A DNA stretch of 64,000 nt from Methylobacillus flagellatus (GCF_005502435.1 NZ_SCOU01000001.1:496001-560000); one strand, 5' to 3'; shown: positions 16,974 through 27,366, counted from the first letter of the stretch. Translations and numbers: made by a program. Notes: a model not told the origin generated them from the sequence alone.

Positions 16974-18557
16974 ATGCTCCGCGCGCTTATGGCCCCCGCT
17001 TTTATGACCCCATCCTCAGCTTCACCTGCCCGCTGGCAGCGCTATGCCTTGTTCAACCTGTTGCTGCTGATAGCGTTAGGGGCATGGTTGTATCTGCACA
17101 ACCGCCCGGTGCAGTTAGCGGACTTGCCAGCCGAGATGCAAACCGGCTGCGTTTCTTACGCACCTTATTATGGCAAGGATCAAACACCACTGCGGGCAGA
17201 CACCTGGATCAGCCCGCAACAGATCGATGAGGACCTGGCCCTGTTGTCCAAACAGTTCCAGTGCGTGCGCACCTATTCTGTGGATCAAGGACTGGAGCAC
17301 GTACCGGAAGCGGCACAACGGCTGGGCATGAAAGTGCTGCTGGGGGCCTGGATAGGTTGGGTAGACAGCAAGAACCGCCAGGAACTGAACAAGGCCATCG
17401 CCCTGGCGAACCGTTACCAGTCCACCGTCAGCGCACTCATCGTCGGCAATGAAGTGCTGCTACGTGGCGAGCAGGCCCTGCCCGCCATGCAAAAATACCT
17501 TAACCATGCACAGGAATCCACCTCAGTGCCGGTCACCTATGCCGATGTCTGGGAATACTGGTTACGCTACCCCGGCCTGGCGCCTTCGGTCGATTACATC
17601 ACCGTGCATATCCTGCCCTACTGGGAAGACCATCCGCAATCCATAGACAACGCCATCCCGCACGCGCAGCAGGTCATGAACAAACTGAGCGTACAGTTCG
17701 ACAAGCCTTTGTTCGTGGGCGAGACCGGCTGGCCGTCACGTGGTCGCCAACGTGGCGAATCCGTCCCCAGCCAGGTCAATCAGACACGCTACCTGCGGGA
17801 ATTCATCAGCACTGCACATCAGCAAGGCTGGCGATACAATCTGATCGAAGCCATAGACCAGCCATGGAAGCGCCATCTGGAAGGCACGGTAGGCGGCGAA
17901 TGGGGCTTGTACGATAGCGCCCTACAGCCAAAATTCACGCGCACCGGTAGCGTGGTGGAACGGGCGGACGGCGTCTGGCCAGCCATCTTCGCGGTCAGCG
18001 GCTTGCTGTTATGGTGCGGCATCGCGCGCCGCAAAGCGTTTGCTGGCTCCGCCATGCTGGCGATGGCCAGTCTAGGCGCCCTGACCGGCCTGGCAACCTG
18101 GGTCGGCGTGGATTATCTGCATACGGTCAGCCGTGACCTGTTCGAATGGCTGGTACTGGGCAGCCTGGGTGTGCTGGCGCTCAGCATCAGCCTGCTATTG
18201 CCACTCGGCGCGCAAGCGCATACCCAAGCTCGCCAATATCTGGGCACAGCTTTGCTGCTCTTACTGGCGGCAGGTGCGATCACTGGCTGCTTCCTGGCTT
18301 TCGACGGGCGTTACCGTGACTTCCCGCTGTTCCTGTTCACCCTGCCTGCCTTGCAACTGGCACTGGGTGCGCGCCTGCTGGCCTTGCCACTGCGCCCTGC
18401 CAGTCGCCTGTACCTGTTCATCCACCTGCTCAGCATCACACTGGCAGCGGCCTGCGTCTTGCTTGACCCGCTTAATGACCATGCCTGGGCATGGGCTGCG
18501 CTGGTGCTGCTGCTGGCCACCGTGAGCTGGCCAGACAAGCGCAGCGCCACTTTATGA
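16974..18557 (+). CDS. GH17 beta-glucanase/transglycosylase-like membrane protein
   Basis: The 527-residue protein has an N-terminal membrane anchor (about residues 24-40), a GH17 domain (about 55-320) and a C-terminal block of about six membrane segments (about 330-525). The GH17 catalytic pair is present: acid/base Glu160 in VGNE and nucleophile Glu250 in GETGWPS. Related proteobacterial GH17 domains act as beta-glucosyl transferases on (1,3)-linked chains. No GT domain is present, unlike the next gene, so it probably remodels glucan made by its neighbour. Starts at 16974, 16989 or 17004 are all possible; none has a good ribosome site. Confidence 0.85.
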   Translation: MLRALMAPAFMTPSSASPARWQRYALFNLLLLIALGAWLYLHNRPVQLADLPAEMQTGCVSYAPYYGKDQTPLRADTWISPQQIDEDLALLSKQFQCVRTYSVDQGLEHVPEAAQRLGMKVLLGAWIGWVDSKNRQELNKAIALANRYQSTVSALIVGNEVLLRGEQALPAMQKYLNHAQESTSVPVTYADVWEYWLRYPGLAPSVDYITVHILPYWEDHPQSIDNAIPHAQQVMNKLSVQFDKPLFVGETGWPSRGRQRGESVPSQVNQTRYLREFISTAHQQGWRYNLIEAIDQPWKRHLEGTVGGEWGLYDSALQPKFTRTGSVVERADGVWPAIFAVSGLLLWCGIARRKAFAGSAMLAMASLGALTGLATWVGVDYLHTVSRDLFEWLVLGSLGVLALSISLLLPLGAQAHTQARQYLGTALLLLLAAGAITGCFLAFDGRYRDFPLFLFTLPALQLALGARLLALPLRPASRLYLFIHLLSITLAAACVLLDPLNDHAWAWAALVLLLATVSWPDKRSATL

Positions 18558-18570
18558 TCTGTTTTAAAGA

Positions 18571-21174
18571 ATGTACTCAATGACCACCAAGCCCTTACTC
18601 AAAGCATTTGTGTTTGCCCTGCTGGTAGCCGCGATCCATCTTGCGGTATGGGCGCTGGCCAACCGCGAACTGCCCATGATCAACGCCCCGTCTCTGGTCA
18701 ACGGCTTTTCTTACAGCGGCTTCCAGATCACCCAGAGTCCACTGGAAAAAACCTACCCCAGTGCAGCAGAACTGCTGCAGGATTTGAAACTGCTGCGCCC
18801 TTATACACGCGAGATCCGCACCTACAGCTCGCTGGATAACACCGAAGTCATCGCATTGGCCAACACGCTGGATATGCAGGTCACCGCAGGTGCCTGGCTG
18901 AGTGGTGACGAACATGCCAATCAGCGCGAGATCGCCGCGCTGGTGGTCAAGACGCAGCAATACGACAACGTCAAACGCGTCATCGTCGGCAACGAAGTGG
19001 TGCTGCGCAACGACATGGAGATCGAGCAACTGATCACCTATCTGGACATGGTGCGTGGCCAGGTCAAGGTGCCGGTATCCACTGCGGAACCCTGGCATGT
19101 GTGGCTCAAGAACCCGGAACTGGTCAAGCATGTGGACTACATCGCAGTGCACCTGCTGCCCTACCATGAAGGCCTGCCCGTAGACAAAGCGGTGGAATAT
19201 GCCCTGAGCCGCTATCAGGAGCTGCTGCAAACCTTCCCGCGCAAAAAGATCCTGATCAGTGAAGTGGGCTGGCCCAGCAAGGGCCCGTCCATAGGCGCAT
19301 CCGTGGCTTCACAAGTGAATCAGGCGCTGTTCGTGCGCGAGTTCCTGGCCAAGACAGCATACAAAAATTATGACTATTTCCTGATCGAGGCTTTCGACCA
19401 GCCATGGAAGATCAATATCGAAGGCTGGGCCGGAGCTTACTGGGGCATGTTCGATGCCGAGCGCAAACCCAAGTACTCGCTGAGTGGCGCAGTGCCCAAG
19501 GACACACGCTGGGAAGTGAAAGCTGCCTGGGCGACTGCGCTGGCGTTCCTGCCGATGATGTTCATCGCCTGGCGCTTCCGCCACTGGCGTCTGGGTGGCC
19601 GCCTGTCCATGGGCGTATTGCTGCAGGCCTGTATCACCACGCTGGTGGTGGCCTGGAACCTGCCCGGCGATTATTACTACACGCTGCGTGACATCGTCAT
19701 TCTGATCGCGCTCATCATCGGCATGGGGCTGACCTCGGCGGTACTGATGACCTATGGTGTGGAATTCAGTGAAGTGCTGTTCAAGGGCGGCTGGCGCCGT
19801 GCGTTCAAGCGTGCGGCCCCGGTACCGGCCGAGCAGCAGAAATTCGTTTCCGTGCATCTGGCCTGTTACAACGAACCGCCGGAGATGGTGATCGCCACCA
19901 TTGAAAGCCTGGTCAAGCTGGACTACACGCATTACGAAGTGATCGTGGTGGACAACAACACCAAGGACGAAGCCAAGTGGAAGCCGGTGGAGGCTTACAT
20001 GGCCGCCCTGCCCGATAACTTCAAGTTCTTCCACCTGCCCAAGTGGCCAGGTTTCAAGGCAGGCGCGCTGAATTTCGCGCTCACCAAGACCGACCCACGC
20101 ACCGAAGTGGTCGGTGTGGTCGATGCCGATTATGTGGTCACGCCAGACTGGCTGGGCGCACTGGTCCCGCATTTCACATCGGCACAGGTCGCCGTGGTGC
20201 AAGCCCCACAGGCCCACCGCGACTGGGAGAACAACTTCTTCCGGCGCATGTGCAACTGGGAGTTCGAGGGCTTCTTCCGTATCGGCATGCACCACCGGCA
20301 TGAACGCAATGCACTGATCCAGCACGGCACCATGACGCTGGTGCGCCATAACGCACTGGCCGAGAATGGCTGGTCGGAATGGTGCATCTGCGAAGACACC
20401 GAACTGGGCCTGCGTCTGCTGGAAGATGGTCATGAGCTGCGCTATGTGGACGAAACCTTCGGTCGCGGCCTGACGCCAGCCAACTTCAAGGCACTCAAGT
20501 CGCAACGTTTCCGCTGGGCGTTCGGTGCCATGCAGATCCTCAAGCACCATTTCCCCAAACTGATCGGCTATTCACCGCTGAGTTTTGGTCAGCGCTACCA
20601 CTTCCTGACCGGCTGGTTCGGCTGGCTGGGCGATGCCTTGCAGCTGTTCTTCACGCTGGGCTCCATAGGCTGGACCATCGCCATGCTGGCCTTCCCCAAG
20701 GACTTCAGTCTGCCAGTGGCCATCATGCTCACGCCTATCCTGTGCTTCCTGCTGGTCAAGGGCGCCATGGGGCCTATCCTGTATCGTCGCACCATGAAGG
20801 AATGCGGATGGAGCGATATCCTGGGTGCATCCATCGCCAGCCTGGGCTTGTCGCATGCCATCGCACGCGGCGTGCTGTCTGGCCTGATCCGCAAGGATGG
20901 CGTGTTCAAGGTGACCGCCAAGGGCAAGACCATAGGCAGCAAGCTGGGCCTGTTGATGCCGATTTGGGAGGAAACGCTGTTATTGCTGGGCCTGGCCAGT
21001 TGTAGCGCCGCCATGCTGATCACGCGCGGTGCCAACAATCTGGACGCTCAACTATGGGTCAGCATGCTGGCACTGCAGGGTTTGCCTTATATCAGCACCA
21101 TCCTGTGCCAGATCATCGCTCAGTTCCCGGATCGTGCGCCTGCCAAAAAAGCAGCGCCTATGATGCCGGCCTGA
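18571..21174 (+). CDS. ndvB: GH17-GT2 beta-glucan synthase, NdvB-like
   Basis: The 867-residue protein joins a GH17 domain (about residues 40-310; Glu142 in VGNE and Glu231 in EVGWPS) to a membrane region and a processive GT2 domain (about 420-700). The GT2 part has the LACYNEPP, VDADYV, CEDTELG and QRFRWAFG motifs (D,D,D,QxxRW) and is followed by further membrane segments. Length and domain order match Pseudomonas aeruginosa NdvB, linked to cyclic beta-glucans and biofilm drug tolerance. The product here is inferred to be a periplasmic beta-glucan. The start is ATG 18571 or 18580. Its 3' end overlaps the convergent ROK gene by 55 bases. Confidence 0.88.
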   Translation: MYSMTTKPLLKAFVFALLVAAIHLAVWALANRELPMINAPSLVNGFSYSGFQITQSPLEKTYPSAAELLQDLKLLRPYTREIRTYSSLDNTEVIALANTLDMQVTAGAWLSGDEHANQREIAALVVKTQQYDNVKRVIVGNEVVLRNDMEIEQLITYLDMVRGQVKVPVSTAEPWHVWLKNPELVKHVDYIAVHLLPYHEGLPVDKAVEYALSRYQELLQTFPRKKILISEVGWPSKGPSIGASVASQVNQALFVREFLAKTAYKNYDYFLIEAFDQPWKINIEGWAGAYWGMFDAERKPKYSLSGAVPKDTRWEVKAAWATALAFLPMMFIAWRFRHWRLGGRLSMGVLLQACITTLVVAWNLPGDYYYTLRDIVILIALIIGMGLTSAVLMTYGVEFSEVLFKGGWRRAFKRAAPVPAEQQKFVSVHLACYNEPPEMVIATIESLVKLDYTHYEVIVVDNNTKDEAKWKPVEAYMAALPDNFKFFHLPKWPGFKAGALNFALTKTDPRTEVVGVVDADYVVTPDWLGALVPHFTSAQVAVVQAPQAHRDWENNFFRRMCNWEFEGFFRIGMHHRHERNALIQHGTMTLVRHNALAENGWSEWCICEDTELGLRLLEDGHELRYVDETFGRGLTPANFKALKSQRFRWAFGAMQILKHHFPKLIGYSPLSFGQRYHFLTGWFGWLGDALQLFFTLGSIGWTIAMLAFPKDFSLPVAIMLTPILCFLLVKGAMGPILYRRTMKECGWSDILGASIASLGLSHAIARGVLSGLIRKDGVFKVTAKGKTIGSKLGLLMPIWEETLLLLGLASCSAAMLITRGANNLDAQLWVSMLALQGLPYISTILCQIIAQFPDRAPAKKAAPMMPA

Positions 21175-22049
21175 TCACCTGCGCTGGATAGCCGGATCTG
21201 CAGCTTGCCGCGCAGCACCGGGATCAGATCCGCATCCAGTCGCTGCTCGAAGCTGGCGCGCATCAACGGCCAGGCGGCACTCATGCCGCCACCGATGACG
21301 ATGTGTGCCACGTCCACCACCTTGACGATATGCGCCAGCGCCTGTGCCAAAGCAGCGCCTGCCTGCGCATAGGCCGCTACAGCATGCACATCACCTGAGG
21401 CCGCACGCAATGCGATGCTGTGCGCGTCCAGCTGCTGGCCTGTCGCTTCCGCATAGCTGATCGCGACACCACTGGCGGAGGCATATTGCTCCATGCAGCC
21501 ACGGTTGCCACAACCGCACAGCCGACCATCCGGGACGATGATGAGATGGCCGATCTCCATGGAGACGCCATGTTCACCGGCCAGCAGCTGCTGTGCATAG
21601 ACCAATCCACCACCGACCCCGGTACCCAGGCCCAGATAGATCAGGCCGGCCACCGGCAAAGGCATCAACTGGTATTCCCCATAAGCCGCCGCCAGTGCGT
21701 CGTTATCCACGATCACGGAACGGCCCACCGCCTCGGCCACATCGCCAGCCAGATCGACATTGTGCAAACCGGGCAGATTGGGGGATTGGGCGACGAAGCC
21801 GGTATAAGGGTCGACAAACCCTGGAAAGCCGATGCCGATGGCGTCGATCTGCGGATACTGTTCCAGCATCTGCCGTATCAGGCTGGCGATGCTGTCCACG
21901 ATCTGTTGCCAGGCCTGCTCAGGCTCCAGCTGTTTGCACAGCTGCGAAAAATCGGCCTGCATGCGCTGTTCGGCGACCACCTGCCTGCCCTGCACCACAC
22001 CGATACGCAGGTTGGTACCGCCTATATCGATCCCTGCCAGCAAAGCCAT
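21120..22049 (-). CDS. ROK family sugar kinase, probable glucokinase
   Basis: The 309-residue protein has the ROK signatures: ATP-binding GIDIGGTNLRIG (about residues 6-17), catalytic DNDALAAAYGE (about 133-143), LGTGVGGG, and the zinc motif CGCGNRGCMEQ near residue 180. ROK members phosphorylate glucose, fructose or N-acetyl sugars; the lack of an N-terminal helix-turn-helix argues for an enzyme, not a repressor. Placement downstream of two GH57 genes and glgC suggests it phosphorylates glucose released from glycogen or maltodextrin, feeding Pgi. It overlaps the NdvB-like gene tail to tail. Confidence 0.88.
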   Translation of the reverse strand: MALLAGIDIGGTNLRIGVVQGRQVVAEQRMQADFSQLCKQLEPEQAWQQIVDSIASLIRQMLEQYPQIDAIGIGFPGFVDPYTGFVAQSPNLPGLHNVDLAGDVAEAVGRSVIVDNDALAAAYGEYQLMPLPVAGLIYLGLGTGVGGGLVYAQQLLAGEHGVSMEIGHLIIVPDGRLCGCGNRGCMEQYASASGVAISYAEATGQQLDAHSIALRAASGDVHAVAAYAQAGAALAQALAHIVKVVDVAHIVIGGGMSAAWPLMRASFEQRLDADLIPVLRGKLQIRLSSAGDQAGIIGAAFLAGARSGN

Positions 22050-22062
22050 ATCAGGGCCCTGC

Positions 22063-24090
22063 TCAGGCTACATCAAGGCTGAGCTTGACACCGTCTGCCA
22101 GCGCGTCTGCAGGCCACTGCAGCGTCAGGGTAACCGCCTGCATGATCTTTTCAAAGCCGGCTTCGGATTGGGACACACTGAAATGCGGGTGACTATTGAG
22201 TTCGAACGGCACGCTGCTGCGCAGCACCACACTGCCGCCCAGCACCTCATCTTCCAGGCTCAATTGCTTGAGGCCCAGATAGCGCATCGCCTGGCCGAAA
22301 CCGCCCGGAATGTCGTTACCGATACGGAAACGTCCTGCCGGGCCGTCGCAGCTGGGCATGGCCAGATTGATCTCGACCTTGAAATAGCCGCTGGCATCCA
22401 CCAGTTTGGTGAAGCTGTAGTCCACCACCAGCTGGTTCTTGTCCAGGCTGATCTTCTTTTGCACCTCGGCACTGCGTGCCGCGCACGCCAGTGAGGCCTT
22501 CAGTTCCAGCGCCGACTTGCTGGCGCCCGGTTTGCGGTAGGTGAGCGGCTTGACATGCCCCGCTTCGCTGACCCAGGCATCGCAGAACATGTTCTTGCGT
22601 TGCGTATCCACCGCCATGTCGAGCTGGGTGATCTCGTGCTTGGACACCATGCGCTCATGCGGATTGGCAATACCGCCCGCGCCGTCATGGCCATGATCGG
22701 GCTGGGCGTTGACCTTGCGGTGATAATGTTCGGCCTGACGTGTCAGCGTGTCGGCAAAGTTGTGATGCAGCTTGTAACTGTCGAACTCGCACAGTGAGGC
22801 CGAACCGTCCAGACGCACCACCGCCTGTAACACGCCGTTCTGCAGGAATACTTCGTCATGACCATCCAGATCCAGATCCAGGCTCACGCGCGCCGGGCGC
22901 TCCGTGACCTTGTCCAGCATGGCTTCCAGCTTGAGCATGGCGTTATACAGGGCGCGGCGCAGGTGTGGCAGATACAGGCCGCCGAACAAGCCATGCCAGT
23001 AGGCATCGTTGGCCTGACAGTCGTACAGCGCTGTCAGCATCTCCTCGGTCTTTTTGTTGTCAGGCAAGCCGTGATAGCGCATGGACAGCTGCAACATGCG
23101 CTTGTGCATCCAGTTGGATTCCGGGTAACGCATGAAGAAGTTGCGCCAGATACCGCCGCGCACATAGGGCTTGTTCATCTCGTAGCGGTTGTTGTACTTC
23201 TCCTGGGCCACCAGATCGGCATAGTGATGCGCGGCTGGCACCGGTAGCGTCCATTCATTCATTTCGATGTAAGACGCGGTCGGCAGGTAGACCACACCAC
23301 GCGTACGCGCCATGGCGTGGTAATCGGAATAGCGCATGGGTTTGATGATGTCGGAGGCCAGCACGCCCTCGATGAAGTCGCGCAACCAGCCGCGCTCGTA
23401 TACCCATTCATAGGTCTCCGGCCAGATGCCGAACTTCTCGATATCATCGAAGTAGATGGCGGCCGTTTGCTTGCTGTCATCTGCCAGACTCTCCAGGTAG
23501 CTCACCACTTCTGCGGCGGGCGAGAATGGCAGCCGATAGCGTAGCGCTTCGGAGATCGGGAACAGGTCCACGGTGCAACCGTCTTCTTCCGTCGTGTAAT
23601 AGCCACCCAGCACCTCGCTAGCTTTGCCGGTGCACATGAAGTGGTAGTCATCCACGGTCACGTAACGCACACCGGACTTGGACAAGGCTGGTACCACGGT
23701 GGATTCCCACACCCGCTCGGTCAGCCAGGCCCCTTGTGGGGTCTGACCCAGATGTTGCTTGAGGTAGCTGGATAACTTGTTGATCTGGCCGACGCGGTCA
23801 CGTGCCGGGATGGAGGCCAGTACCGGTTCGGTGAACCCGGCACCGAACAGTTCGGCCTGCTCGCGCTCCACCATCTCCTTGAGCAGGGCCATGTCATCAG
23901 GGTAATGCTTGAGCATGTACTCCAGCAACCAGCCGCTGATATGGATGGCAAAGCGGAAATCCGGGTATTGGTGCAGCACGCGCAGGAATGGGCCGTAACA
24001 ACGCACGTGGGCATCGTCCAGCACGCTTTCAAAATTACCGACCGGTTGATGTGCATGTACGCCCAGAAGTAATGCCACTGACTTTGCCAC
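22063..24090 (-). CDS. GH57 4-alpha-glucanotransferase-like enzyme
   Basis: The 675-residue protein matches the GH57 4-alpha-glucanotransferase/alpha-amylase type first known from Thermococcus litoralis (about 660 residues). It has HAHQP (residues 12-16), the nucleophile motif WLTERVWE (Glu125), an acid in YFDDIEKFG (Asp215 or Asp216), and an extra C-terminal beta-sandwich region (about 390-675). The reaction would be disproportionation of maltodextrins. It lies between the ROK kinase and a second GH57 gene in the glycogen locus; a role like MalQ is inferred. Confidence 0.88.
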   Translation of the reverse strand: MAKSVALLLGVHAHQPVGNFESVLDDAHVRCYGPFLRVLHQYPDFRFAIHISGWLLEYMLKHYPDDMALLKEMVEREQAELFGAGFTEPVLASIPARDRVGQINKLSSYLKQHLGQTPQGAWLTERVWESTVVPALSKSGVRYVTVDDYHFMCTGKASEVLGGYYTTEEDGCTVDLFPISEALRYRLPFSPAAEVVSYLESLADDSKQTAAIYFDDIEKFGIWPETYEWVYERGWLRDFIEGVLASDIIKPMRYSDYHAMARTRGVVYLPTASYIEMNEWTLPVPAAHHYADLVAQEKYNNRYEMNKPYVRGGIWRNFFMRYPESNWMHKRMLQLSMRYHGLPDNKKTEEMLTALYDCQANDAYWHGLFGGLYLPHLRRALYNAMLKLEAMLDKVTERPARVSLDLDLDGHDEVFLQNGVLQAVVRLDGSASLCEFDSYKLHHNFADTLTRQAEHYHRKVNAQPDHGHDGAGGIANPHERMVSKHEITQLDMAVDTQRKNMFCDAWVSEAGHVKPLTYRKPGASKSALELKASLACAARSAEVQKKISLDKNQLVVDYSFTKLVDASGYFKVEINLAMPSCDGPAGRFRIGNDIPGGFGQAMRYLGLKQLSLEDEVLGGSVVLRSSVPFELNSHPHFSVSQSEAGFEKIMQAVTLTLQWPADALADGVKLSLDVA

Positions 24091-24203
24091 GATACCGCTC
24101 CCTGCAATAAAGGTTGATGATGCTTTGTTATTCGAATGCTTGCGCTAGCGTTTTATGCGCGGCCATCACCGTTGCCAGCCATGGTCTGGTGCTTGCCGCG
24201 CGG

Positions 24204-25967
24204 TCAGCTTTCCTGGCCACGTCGCATGGTGCCGCCCATGGCCGGGTCGCCACTGCCCACACTGATACGCCGATTGAGCACATCCGGCACCGGGAGTTTC
24301 AGCAAGCGATAAAGATTGCCGAGGTTCTGCCGGTACAGGCGGTCAAAACTGTCCACACTGATGGCCGAGTTGTAATCACCGAACCACCAGAACCAGTCCG
24401 AACCTTCACAGATGGCCAGTTGATGCTCGCAGGCGGCCTGCTCGGCAGGTGTCAGCGTGCCTGCCTGCATCACCTTGTCGTACTGTTTCTTGGCTTTGCA
24501 TAGCAGGTCCCAGCCCAGGTTCTTGTCCGGCGAGCCTATCCAGGTACTGAAGCTGCCATACACCCAGCTACCGGCAGCGATAGCGGGCAAGGTCTTGACT
24601 GGCAGCGCCTCGTCGGCTTTGCTGCGCGCGACCGTATCGCTGAAGGTGGTCATTTCGATATCGGGGTGCGTGCTCAGGGCCTCGTACAGTTCGGACAAGA
24701 AATAATGGCCGTTGTAAGGATAATATTCCCAGGCGTTCTCACCATCCAGGATCACACTCACCACTGGCAAACCTTCGCCATCGTAGCTGTCTCGGATGTT
24801 GTCCAGCGCCGCGATGAAGTCATTGACGGCATCGCGCGTGAACAGCTTGGAATATTCGAAACCGATCTTGTCCGACAACTGGTCGTCACGGAAGAAGCAG
24901 TAGATCTCGTGTTCACCGTCCGTGACCCGGTAAGGCTGATACAGGTATTGCTGACGTGGCGGCAGATCCAGGTTATTGAAGGATTTGTAGATACTGTGTG
25001 CCAGCACGCCTTCGCCGCTGGCCGCCCATTTGACACCGTGCTCGGCCAGCAGGGTCAATGTCGCATGCGAGACAGCGCCTTCGGATGGCCACATGCCATC
25101 CGGCTCGCAGCCAAAGCGTTTCAGATGACTGGTTTGTGCCGATACTATGTGTGCACGTGCGCGGGCCTGACCGCCCGGATACTTGCCACATTGCGGCAAG
25201 GGCGCGAACGGCATGGCGTCACGCGTGGATTTCAGGTCGATCAGCAAGGGTATGATGGGATGGTGATGCGGGGTGCTGGAGATCTCGATCTGACCGCGAT
25301 GCTTGAGCTTTTTATAGCGCGGGATCAAGTCGGTGATCAATTCACCGATCAGTTTGAACAGCGCCTGACGCTCTTCGAGCGTGAAGTGGCTGCCTTTCTG
25401 CATCAGGGCCTGCACCACGCTACTGGTCCTGCGCACACTCTCGCCGGTCCAGGCCAGGTGGTACCACACCAGCAGGTCAGCGATGTAACGTGAAGACAGA
25501 TAATCCAGCGCATGACCGCCCTGCGTCTCCACCGCGACATACAAGTTATACAGGCGCTGGTAATCAGCGAATGGCGTCAGCATCTTTTCGTGATTGCATT
25601 TGAAGCAGCTCTCCAGGATCAGGCGATGCTGCGCCGTACTGATGCGCTTCAGATCCGGCTCTGCCAGCAAAGCCAGCAAGGGATCACGCATCTTGCCGGT
25701 GGCGAACTGGTCTGCATAATCTTCCAGCTGATCCAGCAACACCGGCACGAAATTGAACGTGACGCGCGCGGCGGGCAGGCTCTCCAGATGCCAGGCCATG
25801 TCCGTGTAATCCTTCATGGCATGCAGATAGGTCCAGGGCAGCACATACTCACCGGTGAGCGTGTCACGATAATCCGGCTGGTGCATATGCCAGTAAAGAT
25901 TGAGGTAAAGCTTGGGAGATGACGACTTCATGGAATGCCTTGTTGTATCGGGTTTGCGCGTCGGCAT
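24204..25967 (-). CDS. GH57 family alpha-glucan hydrolase-like protein
   Basis: The 587-residue protein has GH57 landmarks: HMHQPDY (about residues 27-33), nucleophile motif MWPSEGAVS (Glu296) and acid motif VILDGENAWE (Asp408). It differs clearly from the neighbouring GH57 in length and motif spacing, so this is not a recent duplication. Relatives are annotated as alpha-amylase or amylopullulanase-like enzymes; the exact specificity is not established. Two starts are credible: ATG 25967 with AGGGG upstream, and ATG 25931 with AAGG upstream. Numbering uses the longer form. No signal peptide is seen, so it acts on internal glucan. Confidence 0.85.
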   Translation of the reverse strand: MPTRKPDTTRHSMKSSSPKLYLNLYWHMHQPDYRDTLTGEYVLPWTYLHAMKDYTDMAWHLESLPAARVTFNFVPVLLDQLEDYADQFATGKMRDPLLALLAEPDLKRISTAQHRLILESCFKCNHEKMLTPFADYQRLYNLYVAVETQGGHALDYLSSRYIADLLVWYHLAWTGESVRRTSSVVQALMQKGSHFTLEERQALFKLIGELITDLIPRYKKLKHRGQIEISSTPHHHPIIPLLIDLKSTRDAMPFAPLPQCGKYPGGQARARAHIVSAQTSHLKRFGCEPDGMWPSEGAVSHATLTLLAEHGVKWAASGEGVLAHSIYKSFNNLDLPPRQQYLYQPYRVTDGEHEIYCFFRDDQLSDKIGFEYSKLFTRDAVNDFIAALDNIRDSYDGEGLPVVSVILDGENAWEYYPYNGHYFLSELYEALSTHPDIEMTTFSDTVARSKADEALPVKTLPAIAAGSWVYGSFSTWIGSPDKNLGWDLLCKAKKQYDKVMQAGTLTPAEQAACEHQLAICEGSDWFWWFGDYNSAISVDSFDRLYRQNLGNLYRLLKLPVPDVLNRRISVGSGDPAMGGTMRRGQES

Positions 25968-26040
25968 GTAATCCCCTGACTACCCGGCCACCAGGGCCGG
26001 GTGTTGCGCATGTCGATATGGATGAAAGTAATGCGGGGAG

Positions 26041-27321
26041 TCAGCGCGCGTAGTGCTGACCTTGCCCGAGCATTTCGGGAGTGACGAGTACGATGCCTTT
26101 TTCGGACACATAGAAGCGTTGTCTATCCAGTTCGTGATCGATGCCGATCTGCATGCCGTCCGGGATGCGTGCTCCCTTGTCGACCACCACCCGCTTCAAG
26201 GTGACATAGCGGCCTACATCCACATTGGGCAGGATCACCGAGCTTTCGATGCTGCTGTAACTGTTCACGCGTACATCCGAGAACAGCACTGAATCGGTGA
26301 CACTGGAACCACTGATGATGCAACCACCAGACACCACGGAGTCGGTCGCGCGACCGCAGCGTTCAGGGTTATTGAACACGAACTTGGCCGGAGGCAGCTG
26401 CTCCTGATAAGTCCAGATCGGCCAGGTCTTGTCATACAGATTGAGCTCTGGCACCACCTTGGTCAATTCCATGTTCGCTTCCCAATAAGCATCTACCGTA
26501 CCAACATCGCGCCAGTAGTAATTGCCATCGGTTGCACCCACGCAACTGTCAGTGAAACGATGCGCATATACCCGGTATTTGCGGATCATATAAGGGATGA
26601 TGTCCTGACCGAAATCGTGATTCGAGCGTGGGTCATCGGCGTCACGGATCAGCTGTTCGTACAGGAACGACGCATTGAACACATAGATGCCCATGCTGGC
26701 GAACGCCTGCTCCGGGTTGTCTGGCAAGGGTTTGGGGTTGACTGGCTTCTCGGCGAACTCGACCACGCGGTCATTCTCGTCCACGCCTATCACACCAAAG
26801 CCCTTGGCATCTTCCAGCGGCACATTGATGCATGCCACGGTCATGTCGGCCTTGTTGCGCACGTGCGCGGCCAGCATCTGACCATAGTCCATCTTGTAGA
26901 TATGGTCACCGGCCAAGATCAGCACATATTCCGCACCAATATTGCGCAGAATATCCAGATTCTGGAACACCGCGTCGGCGGTCCCCTTGTACCACTCCTC
27001 CTGGATACGCTGCTGCGCCGGTAGCAATTCGACGAACTCATTGAACTCGCCACGCAGGAACCCCCAGCCACGCTGGATATGTTGCATCAGGCTGTGCGAT
27101 TTGTACTGGGTGACCACGCCGATACGGCGTACGCCGGAATTCATGCAGTTGGAGAGTGGGAAATCGATGATGCGGAATTTACCGCCAAAAGGAACGGCCG
27201 GTTTGGCACGCCAGTCGGTCATGTTTTTGAGTCGACTGCCGCGTCCGCCTGCAAGGATCAAGGCAACCGTGTTCTTGGTGAGGGCGCTGATAAACCGTGA
27301 TGAATTTAAATCCTGCTGCAT
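26041..27321 (-). CDS. glgC: Glucose-1-phosphate adenylyltransferase
   Basis: It makes ADP-glucose, the committed step of bacterial glycogen synthesis. The product has the nucleotidyltransferase motif [10 protein letters not shown] near residue 22, followed by [19 protein letters not shown]-type sugar-nucleotide residues and a C-terminal left-handed beta-helix part. ATG at 27321 is chosen over 27351 because AGGAGG stands seven bases before it; this gives 426 residues, the usual length. It is divergent from glgB across about 150 bases that carry repeated TGATTCAA sites. Confidence 0.96.
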   Translation of the reverse strand: MQQDLNSSRFISALTKNTVALILAGGRGSRLKNMTDWRAKPAVPFGGKFRIIDFPLSNCMNSGVRRIGVVTQYKSHSLMQHIQRGWGFLRGEFNEFVELLPAQQRIQEEWYKGTADAVFQNLDILRNIGAEYVLILAGDHIYKMDYGQMLAAHVRNKADMTVACINVPLEDAKGFGVIGVDENDRVVEFAEKPVNPKPLPDNPEQAFASMGIYVFNASFLYEQLIRDADDPRSNHDFGQDIIPYMIRKYRVYAHRFTDSCVGATDGNYYWRDVGTVDAYWEANMELTKVVPELNLYDKTWPIWTYQEQLPPAKFVFNNPERCGRATDSVVSGGCIISGSSVTDSVLFSDVRVNSYSSIESSVILPNVDVGRYVTLKRVVVDKGARIPDGMQIGIDHELDRQRFYVSEKGIVLVTPEMLGQGQHYAR

Positions 27322-27366
27322 TTTTGCGCCTCCTGATTTATAGTTTGACATTCGATGTGATGTCTA

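Noticed and set aside
19309-20550. 413-codon minus-strand open frame opposite the NdvB-like gene
   Set aside because: His/Gln/Val-rich product typical of an antisense frame in GC-rich DNA; lies entirely within the GT2 domain coding sequence.
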